Source: Planctomycetales bacterium (lineage in GTDB: Bacteria; Planctomycetota; Planctomycetia; Pirellulales; Thermoguttaceae). Taken from it: a stretch of 9,422 nt of DNA. The number at the start of each line of letters is the position of its first letter. The first letter of the stretch is position 1. Both the position numbers and the translations under genes were made by a program. The stretch lies in assembly GCA_007122045.1 (NCBI GenBank), contig SKJM01000795.1, positions 1 through 9,422 of the forward strand, given 5' to 3'. The notes beneath the pieces were generated by a model. That model was not told the origin of the DNA, did no database searches, and saw nothing but the letters and a program-made list of their open reading frames with translations. Shown here piece after piece: positions 1 through 5,709 of the stretch.

Positions 1-92
1 CGGGCGGCTTGCGCGGGTGTGTGCGGGGCACGGCGGCGCGGCCCGGGACGAAAAGGACGGCGGGGACGCAAATCCTTGCCCTGCCCGATCAT

Positions 93-106
93 CGTAACCG
101 TTCACG
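93..106. repeat. Solitary copy of a 14-base repeat end motif
   Basis: The 14 bases CGTAACCGTTCACG occur here and again, exactly and in reverse complement, at 1706-1719, where they form one end of the inverted-repeat element at 1578-1728. A related version lies at 1588-1601. This looks like a lone fragment of the same dispersed repeat family. The stop codon of the small minus-strand frame 102-227 lies inside it. A family-wide count in the genome would be needed to call it a REP sequence firmly. Confidence 0.5.
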
Positions 107-227
107 GCGGTGCCGTGCGTTTCCGCCCTCGCCGCCAAACGGCCGCTCCCACGGCGAGGGCCAGCAGCGCCGCACCGCCGAGCAGGAGCACTGGACTCGT
201 TGCTTCAAGGCGAAGTGTTGCGCGCAT
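102..227 (-). CDS. Possible 41-residue single-pass membrane protein
   Basis: Not a recognised family. The frame encodes 41 residues: a short polar start, a hydrophobic stretch from about residue 12 to 31 (SPVLLLGGAALLALAVGAAV), then a basic tail WRRGRKR. That is the layout of a small single-pass membrane protein with a cytoplasmic basic end, and it also resembles the last part of a C-terminal sorting signal without the usual PEP-type motif. An AGGA lies 8 bases before the ATG, which is why this start is preferred. The same frame is open further upstream, with another ATG at 326 only 3 bases after a GGAG, so a 74-residue form or a remnant of a larger broken gene is possible. GC-rich DNA often gives Ala/Leu/Gly-rich spurious frames, so this is tentative. 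The 230 bases between it and the ImmA-like gene (228-457) hold nothing else I can support. Confidence 0.35.
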   Translation of the reverse strand: MRATLRLEATSPVLLLGGAALLALAVGAAVWRRGRKRTAPP

Positions 228-457
228 GGGGCTACGTCCTATGTGGGGCGCATTTCCACGAGATGGGGGCGTTCCTGGTTTGGGTGGCGTCGGGGGGCGT
301 ACCGCGCATGTTAGCCTGTTGACCATCCGCTCCGGAGGGGCAAAGCCCGCAGGTGGCGGCCACAGCTTATACAACAACAAGGGCGTTGCCTGGAAGCACA
401 CCGGACCTTCGGCCCGAGCCACTGGGACGACTACTGGCGCATGCGGGAAAACACGCG

Positions 458-1210
458 CTACACGGCCACCTCGCCCGTATCGCAGTATTCGTCGATTTCC
501 ATACGCAATATTTCGCGCCGCCAGCCGGGCTCGTGGACCGGCCAGGCGTCCACGCGGCAGCCGGGCCCCGCCGTACTCGAGGGCAAACCGGTCCGGTGGG
601 CGGCGGCCTGGCAACGCCGCTCCATGGGGCCGGGCGGCGGCACGACGCCGCCGAGGTTCCCGCCGCGGAAGCCCAACGCGCCGTGGTCGAACACGCTGAC
701 CACCACCGGCGGTTCGGTGTCGAGCATGCGGCGGGCAATCAGCTCGTGGCTGGCGGTGGCGTATCGCCGCTTCAGCGCCGCCAGGTCCCAGTCGCACGCG
801 CGGCCGTCGGCCGGGAACCACGCGGCGGGCAGCAGCAGGCGGGCGGCCAGCCCATTGGCCACCGGTTCGCGGGCGGCGGGCGCTTCGCGGGCATCGACCC
901 CCAGGTGCGCGAATACCCGGTGCGCCGCATGTTCGCCGATCTCGTGCGCCACGGCCCAGTGCTCCCGCTCGGGCCGCGGGTCGGCCCGCAGCAGGATGGC
1001 CGGCCGGGGCCGCGCGCCGGCCCAGCCGCGCAGCCGGACGTACCGCGCCCGACCCCGCTGCCCATCGTCGGGCGCGACGGCGATTTTCAACCGGGCGGCC
1101 AGGGCGAAGGCGTCCACGGGAGGGCGGTCGACGCCGGCTTCGCGCAGCAGGGCCTCGGCCACCGCGTCGAGGGCCGCCGCCAGGTCTTCACGAGTCAATT
1201 CGGCCAGCAT
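458..1210 (-). CDS. ImmA/IrrE-family metallo-endopeptidase-like protein with altered zinc motif
   Basis: A 250-residue protein with the architecture of the ImmA/IrrE (COG2856-type) peptidases, which are soluble zinc proteases that cleave or inactivate repressors. The core reads HWAVAHEIGEHAAH (residues 84-97), followed by the family's second helix REPVANGLAARLLLP (114-128) with Glu115 as the expected third metal ligand. The oddity is that the fifth position of HExxH is Glu93 instead of His, with His94 and His97 next to it. The C-terminal third (after about 170) is an extension containing WPVHEPGWRREILR. No helix-turn-helix domain is fused and no XRE-type repressor is next to it, unlike many ImmA systems. 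The start is the ATG 6 bases after a GGAG; upstream in-frame codons are low-complexity and lack a ribosome site. A weak promoter-like pair (TTGCAG, 17 bases, TAGTGT) lies at 1265-1237 on this strand. Family call is good; activity is unproven. Confidence 0.85.
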   Translation of the reverse strand: MLAELTREDLAAALDAVAEALLREAGVDRPPVDAFALAARLKIAVAPDDGQRGRARYVRLRGWAGARPRPAILLRADPRPEREHWAVAHEIGEHAAHRVFAHLGVDAREAPAAREPVANGLAARLLLPAAWFPADGRACDWDLAALKRRYATASHELIARRMLDTEPPVVVSVFDHGALGFRGGNLGGVVPPPGPMERRCQAAAHRTGLPSSTAGPGCRVDAWPVHEPGWRREILRMEIDEYCDTGEVAV

Positions 1211-1304
1211 GGCGCGCTCCGGTAGGGTACGCCCGTACACTACCCGGAATCGCCCCGGCCTGCAAGCCCCCCCGCCGCCAGACGGCGCTTTTCCGCGCAG
1301 CCCG

Positions 1305-1388
1305 CCGCCACCATCCGGGCTCGTCGCGGTGGAGCGATGTTTGGCAACTACCAACCACCGTTCAACCCTTTCCCGCCACCATCCGGGC
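1305..1388. repeat. Pair of 16-base direct repeats
   Basis: CCGCCACCATCCGGGC occurs exactly at 1305-1320 and 1373-1388, 68 bases apart. The spacer contains GGTGG and CCACC half-sites. It may be a spaced binding site or the trace of a local duplication; the sequence alone does not decide. Confidence 0.5.
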
Positions 1389-1409
1389 ACATGCCGTTGT
1401 GCCGCCTCC

Positions 1410-1437
1410 TTGGCAGAGCAGCCTGGAAGCGTACGAA
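1410..1437 (+). promoter_or_regulatory. Weak sigma70-like promoter candidate upstream of the response regulator
   Basis: TTGGCA (5 of 6 to the -35 consensus), a 16-base spacer, then TACGAA (3 of 6 to the -10 consensus). Transcription would begin near 1444, giving an mRNA with the AGGAGGAA at 1483-1490 and the repeat element at 1578-1728 in its leader. The -10 match is poor, so this is only a candidate. Confidence 0.25.
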
Positions 1438-1482
1438 CCCGCGCTTAACCGCCCCAACCGGCACAACCGGCGCGCACTGCCG

Positions 1483-1501
1483 AGGAGGAACCTTCGCGAT
1501 G
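1483..1501 (+). promoter_or_regulatory. Strong ribosome-binding site and ATG far upstream of the receiver domain
   Basis: AGGAGGAA at 1483-1490 stands 8 bases before an ATG at 1499. The frame from this ATG stays open through the repeat element and joins the response regulator in phase, giving a 241-residue form. Alternatively it starts a leader peptide whose frame was altered by insertion of the repeat. The site itself is better than the one used for the start chosen at 1781. Confidence 0.5.
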
Positions 1502-1577
1502 GTGCGGAAAAGTTTGCCTGAGGCGAATAGGCAACGTAGTGTTGCCTGCGGTCACAGTCCGTTCCTTCGGCGGTACT

Positions 1578-1728
1578 CGCCCCAGGATAACCATTCACGG
1601 GCCGGCCGGGGACTGGTCCATTTTTCGGTTCACAGACGCCATCTTCAACGAAAGACGACGACCGAAAAATGGACCTGTCCCCTTATCGGCGCCGGGACAG
1701 TCCCGCGTGAACGGTTACGCCCCAGGAT
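1578..1728. repeat. REPIN/MITE-like inverted-repeat element flanked by 11-base direct repeats
   Basis: Two 22-base arms, 1608-1629 and 1661-1682, are reverse complements with one mismatch and enclose a 31-base loop. Outside them lies a second, looser inverted pair (1588-1601 TAACCATTCACGGG and 1704-1717), and a small palindrome GGGACAGTCCC sits at 1694-1704. The whole is bordered by the exact direct repeat CGCCCCAGGAT at 1578-1588 and 1718-1728, which looks like a target-site duplication. It contains no transposase. Non-autonomous elements of this shape (two inverted REP units, or MITEs) are usually mobilised in trans, for REPs by RAYT tyrosine transposases. The hairpin would form in the transcript of the downstream gene. 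Confidence 0.75.
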
Positions 1729-1780
1729 CGGGCCGGGCCCGAAGATGCAACCGAAAGCCACCAGGAAGGTACGACGAATC

Positions 1781-2224
1781 ATGTTCGCGGAACTCGTGGA
1801 ACAGCCGGAACTGGCCCCCCAAGGCGACGAGCAGGGCCCGACGATCCTCATCATCGACGACGACGACGCGATGACCGACGTGCTCGCGCTGCGACTCCAG
1901 AAGCAGGGGTTCGAGACCATCACCGTGGCCACCGGCGAGCGGGGGCTCCGGCGCGCCCGCTCGCAGCAGCCCGCCGTGATCGTGCTCGACCTCCGCCTGC
2001 CCGACGCCGACGGCTTCGACGTGTGCCAACAGTTGGCCGACTCGCCCGAGACGTGCGCCATCCCGGTCATCATTCTCAGCGGGATGGAGGAGCCCGACAT
2101 CCTGCGCCGCTGCCGCGCGGCCGGTTGCCAATTCTTCCTGCGCAAGCCGTACGATCCGAACGTGCTGCTGACACTCATCCGGCAGTCGATCGACGACGCC
2201 GCCCACTGGGACGAGTTGCCATAG
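1781..2224 (+). CDS. Single-domain response regulator (receiver domain only)
   Basis: A 147-residue cytoplasmic CheY-like receiver protein of two-component signalling. Family residues are all present: the acidic cluster DDDD (26-29), phosphoacceptor Asp70 in VIVLDLRLPDADG, the switch serine Ser100 in IILSG, and Lys122 in FFLRKPYDP. There is no DNA-binding or enzymatic output domain after the receiver, so it probably acts by protein-protein contact or in a phosphorelay. No kinase is nearby, so the partner is unknown. The start chosen is the ATG at 1781, 11 bases after AGGAAGG, because it places about 20 residues before the receiver fold, normal for the family. In-frame alternatives are an ATG at 1745 and an ATG at 1499 with a stronger ribosome site; the 1499 form would add an Arg-rich segment translated from the repeat element. 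The gene stands alone, followed by the tRNA promoter about 145 bases downstream. Confidence 0.93.
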   Translation: MFAELVEQPELAPQGDEQGPTILIIDDDDAMTDVLALRLQKQGFETITVATGERGLRRARSQQPAVIVLDLRLPDADGFDVCQQLADSPETCAIPVIILSGMEEPDILRRCRAAGCQFFLRKPYDPNVLLTLIRQSIDDAAHWDELP

Positions 2225-2370
2225 CGGCGGGAAAAGTCGTACGGATTCACATCGTCTCCGAGCACCGATGGCGGGACTGGCGGGCAACTGCTGCGTGTTA
2301 TCCTGACCGCCGTCGTGGGCGATGTCAAGGCACCAAGCGGGGGTAGTCCATGATCCGCGCGCGGCCCCCT

Positions 2371-2399
2371 TTGACAAAGTCCGGCCGCGCGCCTAGAAT
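2371..2399 (+). promoter_or_regulatory. Near-consensus sigma70 promoter for tRNA-Ala
   Basis: TTGACA at 2371-2376, a 17-base spacer, and TAGAAT at 2394-2399 match the housekeeping consensus at 11 of 12 positions. Transcription should start near 2406, about 44 bases before the tRNA. The -35 box lies inside an inverted repeat: GCGCGCGGCC at 2357-2366 and GGCCGCGCGC at 2383-2392, with a nested CTTTG-A-CAAAG centred on the -35 box. Confidence 0.85.
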
Positions 2400-2416
2400 C
2401 AAGGGATAGTCGGCAG

Positions 2417-2443
2417 TATCCGGGGGCGACAACCCCCCGGATA
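2417..2443 (+). other. Perfect 10-base-pair hairpin in the tRNA leader
   Basis: TATCCGGGGG (2417-2426) and CCCCCGGATA (2434-2443) pair perfectly around a 7-base loop. The stem ends 6 bases before the mature tRNA 5' end and lies within the predicted transcript, so it is part of the precursor removed by RNase P. It lacks a following T-run and is not a convincing intrinsic terminator. Confidence 0.7.
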
Positions 2444-2449
2444 GTGCGC

Positions 2450-2522
2450 GGGGCGGTAGCTCAGTTGGGAGAGCGCTTGAATCGCACTCAAGAGGTCGGG
2501 AGTTCGAATCTCCTCCGCTCCA
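2450..2522 (+). tRNA. tRNA-Ala (anticodon CGC)
   Basis: A complete 73-base cloverleaf. The acceptor stem GGGGCGG pairs with CCGCTCC and contains the G3:U70 wobble (2452 and 2519) that identifies alanine tRNAs. The D arm is GCTC/GAGC, the anticodon stem CTTGA/TCAAG with loop ATCGCAC (anticodon CGC at 2483-2485, reading GCG), and the T arm GGGAG-TTCGAAT-CTCCT. The discriminator base is A2522. The following bases are CTT, so the CCA end is not encoded and must be added by the CCA-adding enzyme. A CGC alanine tRNA suits a GC-rich genome with many GCG codons. Confidence 0.96.
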
Positions 2523-2598
2523 CTTCATGTAATTCTCGCCGAATCCTCGAAGGTAACTCATACGGGTGGTTCGACGGGCTTCCTAGAGAGGAGGTTTG

Positions 2599-2883
2599 TC
2601 ACTTTGGCTTCTCCGGCCGGTGTCGTTTTCGCTTCCATCGGACGAACTTGCCCAGCGAGGGATGCGCGAGCAGCTTCGGTCGCGTGTTGTACGACCTTCC
2701 CAGCTCCTTTTCGTCGGGAATCAGGTCGTGGATGGCCGTGTGGCAGGACTTGCAGATCTTGATGCCCTGCTGCATGTCTTCCCGGGTAAACCGCTTCTTG
2801 AACCACTTGTTGCTGTGCAGCGTTCGGGGAATAAAGTGGTGGAAGTTGTGGCTTTCCTCGACTCGGCAGAGTTCACACAGCAT
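2599..2883 (-). CDS. Small HNH-type nuclease-like protein
   Basis: A 94-residue protein with the compact layout of stand-alone HNH proteins. There is a first zinc knuckle Cys3-x2-Cys6 (CELC), the catalytic-side pair His15-His16 in FHHFIPR, Asn25 in HSNKWF, then a second knuckle Cys44-x2-Cys47 followed by His48 and His52 (CKSCHTAIH). The C-terminal half has the DEKELGRSYNT segment I associate with a family of roughly 95-residue HNH proteins in several proteobacteria, and ends in a basic tail suited to DNA binding. Its substrate is unknown; housekeeping, repair and homing roles are all possible. Start: the ATG just before CELC. No good ribosome site is seen at normal distance (AAGGAAA is about 16 bases upstream), so the start is less sure than the fold. 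It converges on the tRNA gene, with 76 bases between. Confidence 0.82.
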   Translation of the reverse strand: MLCELCRVEESHNFHHFIPRTLHSNKWFKKRFTREDMQQGIKICKSCHTAIHDLIPDEKELGRSYNTRPKLLAHPSLGKFVRWKRKRHRPEKPK

Positions 2884-3142
2884 GGTTCGTCGCTGCTCGT
2901 TTCCTTGCCGGAGGCCATGGGTACTGCCTGCCGGTTGCGAATCCTGAGGACGGGTCGGTTTCGGCACCCTCGCACCGCTCCCATTCTTTCTTCCACCGCC
3001 CTGGGGTGGTAGGATAGGGGACGGACGACGCCCAATGCTTCGGCGGCCCGGGGTGGCCTGGACATTGACCACCGTGCCGAGCCCGAACCAGCCCCCATGG
3101 CACGATCCATCCGATCGAAGCCAGGCTGGCGACGGCGCCAGG

Positions 3143-4219
<1,077 letters not shown>

Positions 4220-4225
4220 CTATCC

Positions 4226-4254
4226 ATAATGAATGCAGGCGGCTCTTCTGTCAA
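4226..4254 (-). promoter_or_regulatory. Sigma70-type promoter for gmd
   Basis: On the minus strand TTGACA (4254-4249), a 17-base spacer, then CATTAT (4231-4226, 4 of 6 to the -10 consensus). The start would fall near 4219, giving a leader of about 36 bases that contains the GAGGAG ribosome site. This suggests gmd is transcribed independently of the gene upstream of it. Confidence 0.7.
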
Positions 4255-4377
4255 CCATTCGACGCCAGCGGCGTGTTCGCAGGATCAGCAGACATAATGC
4301 GCCCCCCGCGTCCGAATGCGGCTCAATCCACCCACCCTGCTGGCAATCGGGTATTCTACTGCCCGGCGTCGGGTAGG

Positions 4378-5442
4378 CTACGGGCCCCCTTCCGACCGGG
4401 GGTAGATGATCCTGGTTTCCGGCTGCGCACCGTAATGGACCAGATTGCTCCCCAGGCCGACGCCGTCGCCCAGGATTCCCGAAGCACGCGTGCGTATGCC
4501 GGCGCCCGCGCCGGGCGTGGCCGCCCGCTCGCTGCCGGCGCGGCAGATGCGCTCGTAGAAGCCGATGGCCGCCCGGTCGGCGTCGGGCCGGCGGCCGGAC
4601 GGCTCGTCCCGGCCGAGGATGATGAAATCGACCGCGTAGGCGTCGATGAGTTTGGGCAGCAGCTTTCGGGCTAGGTCGGCCCGGCCGAACAACTCGGCGC
4701 CGACGGCCCGGCCGCGGACGACGAAGATGAATCCGGCGGCCTCGCGCGGCACCTCGGGGGCGATGCGCCGGCGGACCTCGGCAAGCCGCTGTTCCACTTC
4801 GGGCGACCGCATCGCCCGTTCCAGGCTCCCGGTCGGGTTCTCGGCGCCAAGCGCTTGGTTACTGCGGGCCACCTCGTCCCAGATTTCCCGTTGGTCGACC
4901 CCACTGCGGAGCGATTGCTGGATGGACGGCGGGACCAGTAGCTTTCCGGCCGAGAATTCCTTGCCGCCTTCCCACCGCCGCGCTTCCACGCAGAAGACCT
5001 TCAACTCGATGGTTTGCCCCGGCGCCACCACGACGTCGTGGCGGATCGTGCGGGTTTGCTTTCCGCCGGTGAGCACCTCGCCGGCCATGATGAACACGTG
5101 CTCGTCGCGAGTGCGATTGCGGACCACCACGACGGGCACCGTGCCGCTGGCGCCTTTTTCGCGGACCTCGAGCTTGCCGGCCGCGACGGCATCGTCGAGC
5201 GTGAGCCATCGGCCGGGCAATTGGTCGCTCCCTTCCAGTAGCACGGGGTAGATCGACAGCCCGCGATAGCTCACCGGCGCGGCGATCTGGACGCGGTCGA
5301 GCGCGCGAGCCAACTCGCGTACGTGGCCGGCGGTCGATGGCCGCCGGGCCGCCGCGGCCGCCGGCCCCAAGAGCGCCAGCGCGGCGAATACGGCAAACGC
5401 GGCAAAGTATCGGACCGCGCGGGGAAATGACACAAATTGCAT
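4378..5442 (-). CDS. Secreted ARPP-1/DUF6569 family protein
   Basis: A 354-residue exported protein of unknown function. Residues 1-32 are a signal peptide: Arg8 and Arg11 at the start, a hydrophobic core AAFAVFAALALLG and an AAAAA exit. The mature part matches the ARPP-1 (DUF6569) family pattern as I know it: YRGLSIYPVLLEG (59-71), TLDDAVAAGKLEVRE (81-95), VRNRTRDEHVFIMAGEVLTGGKQTRTI (107-133) and VFCVEARRW (149-157), followed by KEFSAGKLLVPPSIQQSLRS and REIWDEV. The family name refers to domain associations found in comparative genomics; no biochemical activity is established to my knowledge. The C-terminal 40 residues are Gly-rich and variable. The start is the ATG 9 bases after a GGAGG, and it opens directly into the signal peptide. 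It lies between the repeat cluster and gmd with its own gaps (about 195 bases to gmd), so it may be a separate transcription unit. Its presence in a polysaccharide block does not reveal its role. Confidence 0.85.
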   Translation of the reverse strand: MQFVSFPRAVRYFAAFAVFAALALLGPAAAAARRPSTAGHVRELARALDRVQIAAPVSYRGLSIYPVLLEGSDQLPGRWLTLDDAVAAGKLEVREKGASGTVPVVVVRNRTRDEHVFIMAGEVLTGGKQTRTIRHDVVVAPGQTIELKVFCVEARRWEGGKEFSAGKLLVPPSIQQSLRSGVDQREIWDEVARSNQALGAENPTGSLERAMRSPEVEQRLAEVRRRIAPEVPREAAGFIFVVRGRAVGAELFGRADLARKLLPKLIDAYAVDFIILGRDEPSGRRPDADRAAIGFYERICRAGSERAATPGAGAGIRTRASGILGDGVGLGSNLVHYGAQPETRIIYPRSEGGP

Positions 5443-5574
5443 GGCAGTTTCTCCTCCCTTGGGGCCCACGCTACCCGGCAGTTGCCCGCCGGCACGTGCT
5501 TACGTTCCTTTGGTTTTGACGCATCTGGCGCCGCAGTAGTTCCCCCAAGGCAAGCAGCGGGTTGAATCTGCCCG

Positions 5575-5704
5575 GTAGGATGGACATTCGTGTCCGTCGA
5601 CGGCCGACGGACACGAATATCCATACTTACACAGCCGTGCGATTCGTCGCCCACCTTACCGACGGACAGGAATGTCCATCCTACGGCAAAGTGCGATTCG
5701 CCGC
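5575..5704. repeat. Compact REP cluster: three related units, two of them in tandem
   Basis: One unit reads forward at 5575-5599 and two read in reverse at 5605-5624 and 5660-5684. The first and last are 25-base inverted copies with one mismatch. The first and second form a 20-base-pair hairpin with one mismatch and a 5-base loop (5600-5604). The forward unit contains its own small hairpin GGACA-TTCG-TGTCC (5582-5595), and the last contains GGACA-GGAA-TGTCC (5664-5677). The two reverse units share a downstream tag, GTGCGATTCG(T/C)CGC, at 5637-5650 and 5691-5704, so 5605-5650 and 5660-5704 are a diverged tandem duplication of about 45 bases. The cluster fills most of the gap between the WecA-like gene and the DUF6569 gene and could stabilise or terminate the transferase transcript. 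Confidence 0.85.
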
Positions 5705-5709
5705 GCGCT

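Larger units (their letters stand above)
1211..1780. other. Divergent intergenic region between the peptidase and the response regulator
   Basis: These 570 bases separate two divergent genes. They hold a weak promoter candidate for the minus-strand peptidase gene (1237-1265), a 16-base direct repeat (1305-1320 and 1373-1388), a plus-strand promoter candidate (1410-1437), a strong ribosome-binding site followed by an ATG at 1499, a perfect 7-base-pair hairpin (1529-1547, AGGCAAC/GTTGCCT), and the inverted-repeat element at 1578-1728. No independent protein family is recognised. Confidence 0.7.

Noticed and set aside
1..92. Possible gene start at ATG 92 on the minus strand, running off the left edge
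   Set aside because: Only 30 codons of Arg/Pro-rich sequence are visible, there is no ribosome site, and the upstream bases belong to a repeat motif.
355..500. Protein-like plus-strand text (GHSLYNNKGVAWKHTG, then in another frame HWDDYWRMREN), as if a frameshifted gene remnant
   Set aside because: The second half is antisense to the 3' end of the peptidase gene and I cannot tie either piece to a family, so a pseudogene call is not supported.
353..1225. Long plus-strand frames across the peptidase gene (also 19-699 and 441-1448)
   Set aside because: They are antisense to the recognisable ImmA/IrrE-like protein and encode Ala/Gly/Arg/Pro-rich sequence with no family features.
2417..2443. Intrinsic terminator of the response regulator gene
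   Set aside because: The hairpin lies downstream of the tRNA promoter, has no following T-run, and is about 190 bases past the response regulator stop.
2844..2883. An XRE/ImmA plus HNH mobile-element or defence module
   Set aside because: The HNH and ImmA-like genes are separated by a response regulator and a tRNA, and no integrase, repressor or phage gene is present.
2873..3103. Minus-strand frame containing GHPGPPKHWASS before the HNH gene
   Set aside because: No ribosome site, and it overlaps the HNH start in another frame. The text seemed vaguely familiar from dispersed planctomycete sequences but I cannot verify it.
5575..5704. CRISPR array
   Set aside because: The units are in mixed orientation, only three in number, and without regular spacers; the pattern fits REP units.
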